Source: Arctic95D-9 sp035967665
Lineage (GTDB): Bacteria; Verrucomicrobiota; Verrucomicrobiia; Verrucomicrobiales; DEV007
Direction of reading: 5' to 3'
DNA: 64,000 nt
NCBI GenBank assembly: GCA_035967665.1
Contig: JAYWLB010000036.1
Span: 67,095 to 131,094 of the forward strand
A program made the translations under genes and the position numbers. Positions 25,690 through 36,600 of the stretch are shown here, in pieces. Numbering within the stretch: the first letter of the stretch is position 1; each line of letters begins with the position of its first letter. Below the pieces are notes generated by a model that ran no database searches, was not told where the DNA came from, and worked only from the letters and a program-made list of their open reading frames with translations.

Positions 25690-26991
25690 ATGCCAGTTAC
25701 CAATCAAAATAAATCTCTCAAAGGAACTTTAGCGATCATCATGGGAGGAGGCCAGGGATCGAGACTTTTCCCTCTCACTCACAATCGCTCGAAGCCGGCG
25801 GTACCACTCGCGGGAAAATATCGAATCGTCGATATCCCCATCAGTAATTGCATCAATTCGGGTATCCGTCAGATGTATGTCTTAACCCAGTTTAACAGCG
25901 AGTCTTTGAACAGGCACGTCACAAGCGGCTACAAATTCGATCATTTTGGAGAGAACTTTGTCCATGTCCTTGCCGCTCAGCAGACCCCGGGGGACAACAA
26001 CTGGTATCAGGGAACAGCCGATGCGGTTCGCCAGAATTTGAGTTATTTCCTCGAAAAGCCCTACAAATACTTCCTTATCCTCAGCGGTGACCAGCTCTAC
26101 CGGATGGACTTCCGCAAGATGATCAAGGAGCACAAGGCGAACGGTGCAGAGCTCACGATCGCCACCACCCCGGTTGATCGCGACCCCGCGAGAGCATTCG
26201 GCCTGATGCATACTGACGATGAGAGTTGTATCACACAGTTCGTCGAGAAGCCGGGCAACAATGACGAGATCCTCGACGGGCTTACGATGCCCAGGACGCT
26301 GCTCGAAGGGGCGGGGTATGAGGGACATGAAGAAAAGTTTCAGGCCTCCATGGGAATTTACCTCTTCAATCGCAACGTCCTTGAAGAAGCTCTCGACAAC
26401 GATTTTGAAGACTTCGGCAAAAACATCATTCCGTCACTGATTGAAGAAAAGGATGTCTACACCCACATTTTCCGCGGTTATTGGGAAGATATCGGAACGA
26501 TCGCCTCGTTTTACGAAGCCAATCTGGAGTGCACCAAGGTGGTTCCCAAATTTAACTTTTTTGATCACAACAACCCGGTCTACACCAGATCACGCCTGCT
26601 CCCTGCCAGCAAAATCAATAACGCGGACATCAAAGAAGCCCTGCTCTCCGATGGTTGTATTATTTCGAACGCAAAAATCAGAAGTTCTATCATCGGGGTC
26701 CGCTCCGTAATCGAATCCGGATGTGAAATCTACGAATCGATCGTTATGGGGGCTGATTTTTACGACAAGTTCGAAATCGCGGACAAAGATTCCTACAGTG
26801 AAAGCTCGGTCAAAATCGGTGAAGGAACATTCATCCGCAAAGCGATCATCGATAAGAATGTCAGCATTGGCAAAAACGTAAGGATCGATCCGGGTGACCG
26901 CGTCAATGAGGACAACGAGTGGTGCCACATCCGTGATGGCATCGTCGTAATTCCTAAAAGTTCAACGATTCCGGACGGAACCGTCGTTTAG
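25690..26991 (+). CDS. glgC: Glucose-1-phosphate adenylyltransferase GlgC
   Basis: 433 residues from the ATG at 25690; upstream in-frame codons precede any family similarity. The pyrophosphorylase loop is G-G-G-Q-G-S-R-L-F-P-L-T, followed by S-K-P-A-V-P-L-A-G-K-Y-R-I-V-D. G-T-A-D-A-V-R-Q-N and Y-R-M-D-F belong to the active site. The C-terminal left-handed beta-helix (about 300-430) has hexapeptide-like repeats. Sequence style is that of plant/cyanobacterial-type GlgC. It makes ADP-glucose for glycogen, linking it with glgA at 15.7 kb. Confidence 0.95.
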   Translation: MPVTNQNKSLKGTLAIIMGGGQGSRLFPLTHNRSKPAVPLAGKYRIVDIPISNCINSGIRQMYVLTQFNSESLNRHVTSGYKFDHFGENFVHVLAAQQTPGDNNWYQGTADAVRQNLSYFLEKPYKYFLILSGDQLYRMDFRKMIKEHKANGAELTIATTPVDRDPARAFGLMHTDDESCITQFVEKPGNNDEILDGLTMPRTLLEGAGYEGHEEKFQASMGIYLFNRNVLEEALDNDFEDFGKNIIPSLIEEKDVYTHIFRGYWEDIGTIASFYEANLECTKVVPKFNFFDHNNPVYTRSRLLPASKINNADIKEALLSDGCIISNAKIRSSIIGVRSVIESGCEIYESIVMGADFYDKFEIADKDSYSESSVKIGEGTFIRKAIIDKNVSIGKNVRIDPGDRVNEDNEWCHIRDGIVVIPKSSTIPDGTVV

Positions 26992-27006
26992 AGGCAAAGC
27001 TGAAAA

Positions 27007-27063
27007 GGGCCGCGGCATATGCAGCGGCCCGAAAAGCAGATCGCCGGAAGATCTATCCGGCGA
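27007..27063. terminator. Two hairpins between convergent glgC and ankyrin genes
   Basis: GGGCCGC / GCGGCCC (27007-27030) and TCGCCGG / CCGGCGA (27041-27063) stand in the 87-nt convergent spacer. Both are GC-rich but lack long T tracts. They probably act as terminators or RNA 3'-end stabilisers. Confidence 0.5.
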
Positions 27064-27078
27064 AACGGTTAAAGAGGA

Positions 27079-28662
27079 TCAGGGATTAATAACCCCGTCA
27101 CGCGCTACCGTGGTAACTTCCTCGTTCTTGAGATTCTTGATCACAACGCCGGAGGGCCGAATGTCGAGCACTTGATAATCGGTCTCACCGGATTGCACCG
27201 TTGCAGTTCGAAAGACATCGCCAGCCTTCACCACGTAGCGGTATTTACTGTCGGCCGAAGTAAGAATCGCATACGAGTCGGAGGTCTGCCCGCTTACATC
27301 TTTCACGAGAAGATGGGAGTTTCCGGTGATTTTGTCTTCGATCTCGACGCGGGAGACATCAACCATCCGTCCTTTCCCTTCCTTTGAACTCACAAATTTA
27401 CGGGTAACTTCTTTCACTTCGTAATTGGTGCCGGGAATCGTTGCCCCCTTTGATACTTCGATTCCACCTCCGGAGGTCGCGTTCATCATCCGGATATTCG
27501 CGGTTTTACCGTCAACATTCTCAACGACCACAGGAAGCGGTTCTTCGTGATAAGCTGCGAGCACCATCGATTTTACGGGAGCGATTTTAGGATCGGTAGA
27601 ACTGATCCTTGAACCATTCAGCGCAACGATCGGCTTTTCCTTCGCTTCCTCTCTTACCTTCTGAGATTTCTCACGAAGAGGAGCACTAACCTCAGGCTGT
27701 TCAAGGGAAGCTCCTGTCGAAGGAGAGGGCGACGCTGACGTCGCCGCTGTTGTCGAAGTCGCAGCAACAGTGGCCGGAGCGCTTGCAGTGAGCGTTTCCT
27801 CGACCGCAGATTTTTCAATGAGAGCGGTTCGGGCCATCTTCATTTCCTCGCTAACCAGAGAGCCCTGCTCCGACTGCCCCCATCCTTCCGGATTGAGAAT
27901 GAACTCTTTCACTTCAGGATGCCCCGCCTCTTCAGCAAGAATTACAGCGGTAGACTGATCGTTATCCACAGCGTAAGGATTGGCCTGATTTTGAAGCAAA
28001 GTGCGCACTGCCGAAAGATGCCCGCCTTCGGAAGCAATCATCAGCGGAGTGCGGCTCTCGGGGCTTCTTGCGTTGATATTTGCGCCCTGACTGAGAAGGG
28101 TTTGAATCACTTCGGAATCTCCGGTGAAGCTGGCGACGAGAAGAGCGTCATCCAGATCAGCGGAACTGGCATGCGAAGACAAAAGTGAAACCAGATTCTC
28201 GTGTCCATTGTATGCCGCGATGGAAAGAGCACTCCATCCCTCGATGTCGCTGGCCTCAGTTTCCGCACCACGTGCCATAAGGACACGGGCAACGGCTTCG
28301 TGCCCTTTAGCTGATGCTACGATGAGCGCGTTTCGCCCCTGCTCGTTAACATGGCGGGGGTCCGCGCCCATTCCCAGAAGCTTCTCCACGGTGGTCGTAT
28401 GACCGGAACCTGAAGCCCTGATTAAAGCCGTATTCAACTTCTCATCGGGAGTATCGATATCAAATCCAGCTTCCTTGAACAGGGCGATGCTTTCAGAATC
28501 ACCAGCGCCTGCAGCCACCAGCAAATCACGAACTTCCAATTCATACCCCTTGTCATTCAAGGTTCGCGTCGCCTCTTTTTGAGGATCGCTGCATCCAACC
28601 AGAGTGATTGCGACAGGCAACAAAACGGAAAGAACAATCGAAGAAAAGTTGAAAAGCTTCAT
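27079..28662 (-). CDS. Ankyrin-repeat lipoprotein with PilP/GspC-like C-terminal region
   Basis: About 527 residues from the ATG at 28662, which gives a lipoprotein signal with lipobox I-T-L-V-G-C (Cys near residue 24). About six ankyrin repeats follow (residues about 50-255), with patterns such as T-A-L-I-R-A-S-G-S-G-H, N-A-L-I-V-A-S-A-K-G-H and T-P-L-M-I-A-S-E-G-G-H. A long Ala/Ser/Thr/Pro linker leads to a beta-rich C-terminal part (about 360-527). This holds two similar units ending in Y-E-V-K-E-V-T and Y-Q-V-L-D-I-R-P-S-G-V-V-I, which resemble the pilotin-type domains of PilP/GspC; that likeness is inferred by eye. Confidence 0.78.
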   Translation of the reverse strand: MKLFNFSSIVLSVLLPVAITLVGCSDPQKEATRTLNDKGYELEVRDLLVAAGAGDSESIALFKEAGFDIDTPDEKLNTALIRASGSGHTTTVEKLLGMGADPRHVNEQGRNALIVASAKGHEAVARVLMARGAETEASDIEGWSALSIAAYNGHENLVSLLSSHASSADLDDALLVASFTGDSEVIQTLLSQGANINARSPESRTPLMIASEGGHLSAVRTLLQNQANPYAVDNDQSTAVILAEEAGHPEVKEFILNPEGWGQSEQGSLVSEEMKMARTALIEKSAVEETLTASAPATVAATSTTAATSASPSPSTGASLEQPEVSAPLREKSQKVREEAKEKPIVALNGSRISSTDPKIAPVKSMVLAAYHEEPLPVVVENVDGKTANIRMMNATSGGGIEVSKGATIPGTNYEVKEVTRKFVSSKEGKGRMVDVSRVEIEDKITGNSHLLVKDVSGQTSDSYAILTSADSKYRYVVKAGDVFRTATVQSGETDYQVLDIRPSGVVIKNLKNEEVTTVARDGVINP

Positions 28663-28731
28663 AAGTCCGGTTTTTCTAAAAAATTGAGTCCTTATCATAT
28701 TGCACGCTTTCCCCTTATCTGACAATCATTT

Positions 28732-28759
28732 ATTTTATAAAAACTAATAACTAATACAA
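28732..28759 (-). promoter_or_regulatory. Candidate promoter of the ankyrin lipoprotein gene
   Basis: On the minus strand TTGTAT, a 16-nt spacer and TAAAAT lie about 70 nt before the ATG at 28662, in an AT-rich island. Nothing else was identified in the 275-nt divergent spacer 28663-28937. Confidence 0.35.
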
Positions 28760-28937
28760 CTTAACTAAATTTAGGATTGCTCTTCGGTCGCCTTTATCGA
28801 GGGTTAATACACCGCTTCATGTCATCCCCCTTTCCCGCTGCGGGGAATCTTTGACTGATCGACACTTCCGGCTAGCGTCTCGACAATCTTGCATCTCCAG
28901 ATTTAACAATGAAACTGCTCCCTCCTATTCTGTGCCA

Positions 28938-29987
28938 ATGAAAGTCGACGCAATTATCGTAGGTCAGGGTCTCGCCGGATCGTTGATGGCCTGGCAGCTC
29001 CTCCGCGGGAACCTGAGAGTTCTCGTAGTAGATCGCGACGAAGCCGTGACATCCTCAAAAGTTGCGGCCGGCCTTCTCACACCACTGACTGGATCGCGTT
29101 TTAATCTGTCTGAGGCGGTAATCGAGCGGCTCAACTACGCGCTCAATTTTTATTGGGAACTCGAGAACGATCACGACGCCAAGTTCTTCCATCATCAGAC
29201 CATCGCGCGCCTCTTTCGCAATCCGGGAGAAAAAAAGGCATGGGAGGATCGACTTCGCAAGGACCCGGCAAAACTGGAAGAGTTTCACAGCCCCCTCGGC
29301 GCGCTGCACGATTCAATCAACGCGACTGAAGGTGGATTTGAGATGAAACGTGGCGGCTGGCTCGATGTGCCGCAGTTTCTCGAAGTGACACGCCAACATC
29401 TCCTTGAACGGATTTCCTATGCGATCGGAGATCTCTCCGCTGATGATGTTTCGATTACTGATACGGGGGTTCGCTGGAAGAACGTCGAAGCTTCAAAAAT
29501 CATTTTTTGTGAAGGTTGGATGGGAAATCAGAATCGCTTTTTTGACTGGATCACAATGCATCCCGCTCTAGGGGAGATTCTGGATTTAAAAATACCCTCT
29601 CTCGAATCGGAGAACCGCATCATCAATAGCGGAGGCTGGATGATTCCGAGAGGAGATGGAATCTTTCGGGCCGGCTCCACCTATCAACACGACTTTGATC
29701 GAATTGAGCCGTCCGACGAAGGCGAAGCCGAAGTGATGCAGAAAATCAGATCGATCACTTCCGCCCCCATCGAAGTCACAGGCCGAAAAGCGGCAGTGCG
29801 CCCTATCATCAAACGAAGCCAGGTTTTCATGGGAGTTCACCCAGAGCATTCCAACGTAGCCTTCCTCAATGGTCTCGGCTCGAAAGGCGTCATGAACGGC
29901 CCCTGGTATGCGGCACGGCTCGCTCAACACCTTTTCACGAATGCCCCTCTTCCTGAGGAAGCGGATCTTCGCTCCAACTTGATCTGA
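28938..29987 (+). CDS. FAD-dependent oxidoreductase, MnmC1-like (DAO family)
   Basis: 349 residues from the ATG at 28938, which places the dinucleotide-binding motif V-G-Q-G-L-A-G at residues 8-14 as expected. S-S-K-V-A-A-G-L-L-T-P-L-T-G corresponds to the region after the FAD motif in DAO enzymes. The C-terminal G-L-G-S-K-G-V-M-N-G-P resembles the G-x-G-S-R-G...P motif of the MnmC oxidoreductase domain. MnmC1 removes the carboxymethyl group of cmnm5(s2)U34 in tRNA to give nm5(s2)U. The adjacent methyltransferase gene, 21 nt downstream, belongs to the family that finishes this pathway, which supports the assignment. A generic DAO amine oxidase is the alternative. Confidence 0.68.
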   Translation: MKVDAIIVGQGLAGSLMAWQLLRGNLRVLVVDRDEAVTSSKVAAGLLTPLTGSRFNLSEAVIERLNYALNFYWELENDHDAKFFHHQTIARLFRNPGEKKAWEDRLRKDPAKLEEFHSPLGALHDSINATEGGFEMKRGGWLDVPQFLEVTRQHLLERISYAIGDLSADDVSITDTGVRWKNVEASKIIFCEGWMGNQNRFFDWITMHPALGEILDLKIPSLESENRIINSGGWMIPRGDGIFRAGSTYQHDFDRIEPSDEGEAEVMQKIRSITSAPIEVTGRKAAVRPIIKRSQVFMGVHPEHSNVAFLNGLGSKGVMNGPWYAARLAQHLFTNAPLPEEADLRSNLI

Positions 29988-30008
29988 TCACGTTTTTCCC
30001 GCCTCATC

Positions 30009-30578
30009 ATGGCTCATCCGAAACCTCGATTTCCCCGCCCGACCACGATGGCGCATCAACTCGTTGCTGCCACCGTCGATGCAGGTGACACGGTCGTCGA
30101 TGCCACCATAGGAAACGGGCATGACACCCTTTTTCTCGCTGGTCTCGTTGGCGCATCCGGTCTTGTCATCGGCTTCGATATTCAGGAAGAGGCGATCGAA
30201 CAAACCCGGAACCGGCTCGCTGAAACGGAATCGGTAAGACTTCATCTAGACAGCCATGGCAACATGAAAAACTATCTCGAAGGTGAAGTGAAAGCTGTGA
30301 TGTTCAATCTTGGCTATCTTCCGGGCGGGGATCAAAAAATCATTACGGTTCCAGACTCAACCCTCTCTGCCTTGAAAACCGCTACGGAGCATCTCTCCAT
30401 CCACGGCGTCATTACGATTGTCGCCTACATTGGACATGAAGGTGGAAGCGAGGAAGCTTCACAAGTTGACCAATGGGCAGGAGCGCTCTGCGCCGATCAC
30501 TATTCAGTGATCCGATATGAGTTCTCCAACCGGAGAAACAAGGCGCCCTACCTCATCGGTATTCAGCGCCTTGCCTGA
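30009..30578 (+). CDS. mnmM: MnmM/YtqB-type class I SAM methyltransferase
   Basis: 189 residues. The SAM-binding motif I is V-D-A-T-I-G-N-G-H-D-T, motif II is I-G-F-D-I-Q, and the family signature N-L-G-Y-L-P-G-G-D-Q follows near residue 100. This is the rRNA_methylase (YtqB) family; its Bacillus member was renamed MnmM for methylating nm5(s2)U34 of tRNA to mnm5(s2)U. The gene lies 21 nt after an MnmC1-like gene, so the pair may replace the two-domain MnmC of enterobacteria. It is convergent with the giant gene. Confidence 0.85.
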   Translation: MAHPKPRFPRPTTMAHQLVAATVDAGDTVVDATIGNGHDTLFLAGLVGASGLVIGFDIQEEAIEQTRNRLAETESVRLHLDSHGNMKNYLEGEVKAVMFNLGYLPGGDQKIITVPDSTLSALKTATEHLSIHGVITIVAYIGHEGGSEEASQVDQWAGALCADHYSVIRYEFSNRRNKAPYLIGIQRLA

Positions 30579-30641
30579 TCGCATCCGGTAAAGTCACCGT
30601 GAATCTGTCTCCGGCCGGACCTGGCAAAATCGCCCTGTCCC

Positions 30642-33600
30642 TTATTCTGCGCCTTCCTCCTCTTCTTCGAGAATCTGCTCCTGAGACTCGAGGACATCCT
30701 CAAACTCAGGTGGGGTGATTAATGAGGAATCCAGTTCATTGGCAAAGACGAAGTGAAAGGTTGGATTTCCATTCACATCGTAATGATCAAATCCAACGAA
30801 GAACATTCCAAACGGACTGAACCCGGTGAACAGGCCTTCGTTCTCACGCTGCCACTCTTCCAGCAACTTATCTTCAGGATACAGCTCACGAGCTTCTGCA
30901 ACACTCAGGAAAGTCCTGTCTGATCCACCTCCGGCAGAACCTTCTCCATCAACGTCGGCACCGCCATCGCCGCTTCCGCCACCTTCACTCCCTCCCGGGA
31001 TGACCACGGGTGGGTTTGTCAGCTCGATTGAGTTGTAGTAGAAGGCAAAACTTGCCGCATTTGTCGGGGACGGCCCCGTATTGATTGCATTACCATGTTC
31101 ACCGGGCATAGAAGGAGCAACACCGGTAATGTTTACGGTAAACTCGTCATCACGTTGCAGAATCGATGGGTCAGTCTCCGCACCGATAAAGGCCTCACCA
31201 TTCAGGAGCGCATCCGCCTGAATATCGTTGCTCGAACGCTCTGCAACGTAAAACCTCAACTCATCGACACCCGTGAATTCACTGTTCTCGTCTGCGATGA
31301 TGGAGCCTCCGGATGGATCCGTCACAGCATTGGCACTCGCCGCAATCTGTGTCACTCCACCGAGGGCAACCGCACTGGATACGTGATTTACGTGTCCAAT
31401 CATGCTGTCGGCAGATGCGATATCGGAACCGGCAGTCACCGTGATATCCCCTTCCCTCGCACCGGATCCCCCGAGAGCATCGATCGAGGAAGTCGGCGAA
31501 TAAAGATCATCTCCATGACCGATTTTGGTATAGGCACCTTTGTCTCCGGCCGTTGCCACCATGATGATGTCGTTGCCGGCAATAACGTCAATTGCCCCGC
31601 TCATACTTCCATTGGCTGTGGCGCCACCATTTCCTATCTGGGAATATGACCGGATATCCGATCCGCCGGTCAGGCTGATGTCATTCACCGCAGTAACGGA
31701 AACGGCGTTGATCAGAGACGAAATGTTTACCTCAATACCACCACTTCCAATCTGAACACTGGCTTGAACCCCGTCTCCTGCGGTGCCAACCACATTCGCA
31801 GCTGAAGTGACGGTGGTTCCTCCGGTGAAGTTAACAGCGTTGTAACTGGTTCCACCATTTCCAATCGCAGCCTCGGTAAAGTCATCGACTCCCCCCACCA
31901 CGGAAACGTCACCCATTGTTGATGTCACACCAACCGAGCCTGCAATATCTCCGGAACCACGGCTTCCACCATTTCCAATCCTTGAATATGCATCGGATCC
32001 GCTGCCACCCTGAATCGTGACGGCATTTGCTGTGACGGTTACATCCCCCCCCTTGGTTCCGCCGGCTCCCAAACCGCCATTTCCGATTTGTGCATAGGAC
32101 TGATCACCTCCTGCAGTGACTTGAAGCACACCATCCACAGTTCCGGCAGTAAGATCAATTGTGATACTCCCGTCGAGATTGGAAGTGCCACCACTCCCCC
32201 CGTCACCGACTTGAGCAAAGGCTCCGATTCCGGTTCCGCCGAGGACAGAGAGTCCATTGTCGTGTGTCGTCACATTGATACTACCGGTTGTAGAGGTGCT
32301 ATCCCCATTGTTGAAACCAATTTGAGCAGAAGCGTTCGCAGAAGTATTGCCGCCCTGAATAACGACACCGTACCCGGCAACCTGACTAAGGCCGCCAGCG
32401 GTTCCAACCGCAATACCGGCACTCTGGCTTCCGTCACCTATGAGGACTTGACCGCTATTGGCACCGAACTCAGCTGCGGCCGGCATTGCCGCCACTGCAA
32501 TCGACTGGAAATCCGGCAGGCTGACTGTTTGGAAATCAGATGAGGTGGCATCAAAGACGCCCGACATCGTCATGTCCGGCATCATCGCCATTGTTGAGCC
32601 GGTATTGGCCCAGCCTCCAAGAAGGTTCATGTTTCCGGACCCGGCATTCTGCAGTCCCGTGAGGATGGAAAGGTTTCCACCACTCAGCAAATTAACATGA
32701 TTCATTGAACTGAACGATACATTGGCCTGCGCACCGTCTCCAATAGTGAGAACGCCCGCTCCTCCGGATGCAATGAGCACATCGTCAGTGGAAGTCGCGG
32801 CACCGATTGTTTCAGCAAGTGTGATCAGGGTGCCACCATTTCCGGTCTGCTGACGCAGAATAGAAGCCATATTAATTCCGCTCAAACCGACGAGAGAGAA
32901 GCCATTGTCGCCGCCACTGGTTCCGGCGGCGTAATCAACTGATCCTGCACCATCACCGGTTTGGTGAGCGATAAGCGCTGCACCGGTAGTTCCATCGGAA
33001 AGTGTGATCGAACCGTCTGTGTAAACATTCAAGCCACCGGTTCTTGTGCCGGGAGCTGAGCCATCAGTATCACCGTGGCCGATAATAGCACCGGAAGTGA
33101 CGTCCGTTCCACCATTGATTCCAATATCACCTCCTGCAACGATCGAGATAGTGCCGTTGATCGTCTCACTGGCGTTCTCAATCGAGTGTCCGATCTGAGC
33201 CGCTGACTCAGAACCACCGCCACCGGTCATCGTAATCGCACCGCCAATATTCGCTGTGACGAATCCTGAAGTTCCCGCCGCACCAGACTTGTTGCCGATT
33301 TGCGAGTAATTGCGATTGCCACCGCTTCCAGCACTCATGACCAACGAATCGCCTCCCACGAGAACATTTCCGGTTCGAACGCCATCACTGGCGGCTCCGC
33401 CGAGTCCGATCTGACTGTAGGCATTTCCCGACGTGCCTGACATAAGAACGATCGCACCAGTTCCCGTAGCCCGGGTGTTACTTGTGATGGTTCCGTCAGC
33501 ATCCTGCCCACCGGCACCAATCTGAACGTAAGCGTTCTCCCCACCGTTCGATGCATTGAGGCTCAGTCCGTTACCAAAGGTAACCAGGGTGTCTCCTGTC

Positions 33601-36600
33601 ATCGTTGACGCATCAGCACCAAGACCTCCAATACCGATTTGTGAGAAGCTTCCCCGGGTTGCTGAATTTGCACCTGAGGTCAGAGAAACAGCGCCACTCG
33701 CGGTTACCGTGGTCGTTCCCTCAATCGTGCCTACGAATGAATTTCCGCCACCGCTGGCACCCCCACCTGAACCGATCTTGGTGTAGGCAGAAGGACCGTC
33801 ACCGCTTATCATCGTAACATTCACTGCCGTGACGGTCGTGTTTGCACCAGTCAGATTCGCAACCGGAGTCGCCGCATTTCCAGATCCGGTTCCACCGAGG
33901 CCGATCATTGAATAGTTGTTACTGTTGGCACCACCTTTCAACTCCACATCGCCAAGCGAAGCGGTAACGGTTGTAAATCCACTCATCAATCCATCGTGGA
34001 TCAACCCTCCGCCACCAATCTGGGTATATGCCTGTTGGCCTGTCGCAGTAGACGAATCAAGACTGATACTACCGGTCGTAGCTGTCACCGTTGTATTGGA
34101 AGTGATGTCGCCTGAAGGCAAACTGCCTCCGCCAATGAGCCCTCCACCCGCACCAATCTGTGAGTAGGCATCGCCGCCACCGGCAGCGAGAACAAACGAA
34201 TCACCGAGCACATTGACATCACCTGTCTTGTCAGCATCGGAGTCTTCGCCACCGATTCCGATCTGTGTATAAGCACCGGTTCCGGAGCCGCTGTTCATTG
34301 TGATCGCACCTGCGCCGGCAACATCCATCGTAATCGGGTGAACATTCACGAAAGTATGACCAATAATCGTTCCATCCGCATTGAAGCCACCGGCACCTAT
34401 TTGAGCGTAGGAGCGCGTGCTGCCACCATCCATATCAACGCCTCCAAGGGCGCTCACTGCAGTAACATCTCCGGCTGTTCCGAGAGCACCGGAAGCATCG
34501 TGTCCCCCGTGTCCGATCTGAACGTAGGCATCAGAACCGTCACCGGCAGCCATTGTCACCGCACCGGTTGTTGCTACGGCAACCACACCGCCGGCATCGC
34601 CGCGGTTCTCGTCACCACCGTGCCCGATCTGGGAGTAGGCATCAGCAGCGCCGTCGCCGCCATTCATAGCTACCGAAGTGAATCCACCTATGAGAATATC
34701 GCCATCCTTCGAGTTGGTCTCCGTTCCACTATTCGCTCCGCCATGACCGATTTGGGTGTAGGCGTTGTCCGCGGATGCCGAATGCATCGTCAGGGTTCCG
34801 GGAACAGCCGGAATGATAGGCGTCAGAGTTAACTCGTTGAAGTTAACAAAGATGTCTGAAGTAAGAATTCCATCTGTGTTGTATCCACCGTGTCCCAGCT
34901 GAGCATAAGCTCCGCCACTTCCACCTGCAGTCGCATTGAGATCGAGCGCACCTGCTAAAATGCGAATCTCATCAGCGGCAACCCCATGATCTCCATTTGC
35001 GAGATGACCTCCGTGGCCAACCTGTGCATATGCGTCGGTGCTGGAACCGCCCGTGATATCAAGTTCACCCGCAGTCGTAATTAGAATGTCTCCATTGGTG
35101 TTACCTAGATTCTCATTACCACCGTGTCCAATTTGTCCGTAGGAATCGGAACCCGTTCCGCCCTCGACAGTGATGTTGTTCGATTCCGTAATCGTAATCG
35201 AACCTGACTTCGTCGAAGCCTCGGTAGACCCGGGTGTTCCTCCACCGTGACCAATCTGGCTGTAGGCGCGAGTTCCACCACCCTTGAGAACAATGTCAGC
35301 TGCTTTCCCGATAGTAATATCTCCGGACAGATTCGCAACGCGCTCACTGCCGCCGTGACCAATCTGTGTGTAGGCATCAGAGAGACCTGAAGAATTCAGA
35401 GTGATGTTTCCACCACCTCCGACAACAGCGTTGCCAGCCGTAGGATCCACATTGATGAAGATGTCACCACTGAGTGTTCCACCGAGGGCGTTATCAGTAT
35501 CAAACCCGCCGTGACCGATCTGAGCGTAGGCATCTGCCATACCACCCGAGTCCATGTCAATAGCATTGGCGAGCACAACGATACGGCCGTCCATGGCTCC
35601 CTCGGTAAGAGGACCACCGTGCCCAACCTGAGTGAAGTTACCGGTATCGGTAGAACCATTCCCCGATTCAAGCTTCAGGGTTCCGTTTCTGGCATCCACA
35701 CGAACATCACCATTTATAGTCGCGGCGTCAGGATCATTTCCACCATGACCGATCATAGCCCAGGAATCATCTTCACTGGAATTCAGACCGCCGGTAAGAG
35801 TGATGTTTGTTCCGGCGGTTACATCGATGTCAGCCATCATCGAAACGGTTCCGGACCAGGCGAGACCTCCGTGTCCAATTTGAGCAAACGAATTATGAGA
35901 ATCACCTCCGAGGATATCAACAAACGTTCCGGCATTCACACTGATGGTGTCGTCTGCGTCTCCATAGGCACCTCTGGATTCAATTCCACCATTTCCAACC
36001 AACGCAAAGTTACGCTGGCTACCGGCACCACCGTGAAGACTGAATGAGGTAGCCGCATCGATATCAATGAAGCCATTGGCATCACCTGTCACCCGGTGCC
36101 CGCCGTTTCCGATCTGAGCATACGCCCCGTTGGTTCCGGGACCGGCTTTGACATTCACCCATCCATTGAGTGACTCGACTTTAATGTCACCAATCGCATC
36201 GGCGTCCGCGTCTTCACCACCGACCCCAACCTGAACGAAAGAATCCGCTCCGGTCCCGCCCGTGATGTCGATGTTACCATCAGCAATCAGATTGATCTTA
36301 GTAGTCGCACTCCCGAGGGTGGTTGAATCCGCATCCTCACCTCCGATACCGATCATTCCGTAGGCATTACTCCCACCGCCATCCATGGAGAAGGCACCTC
36401 CGGAATTAACTGTGACAAGCCCGTCATGCACGCCATCTGAATCGCTACCACCTACGCCAATCTGGACGAAAGCGCGGGTTCCACCGCCGGCGTCCATATC
36501 AATGGCACCGCCGGTCATGACATCCACTGTGGTCGTAGCGCTTCCGAGATTCCCTGTCGCGCTGTAACCTCCGATACCGATCATGGAGAAAGCGTCCGTA

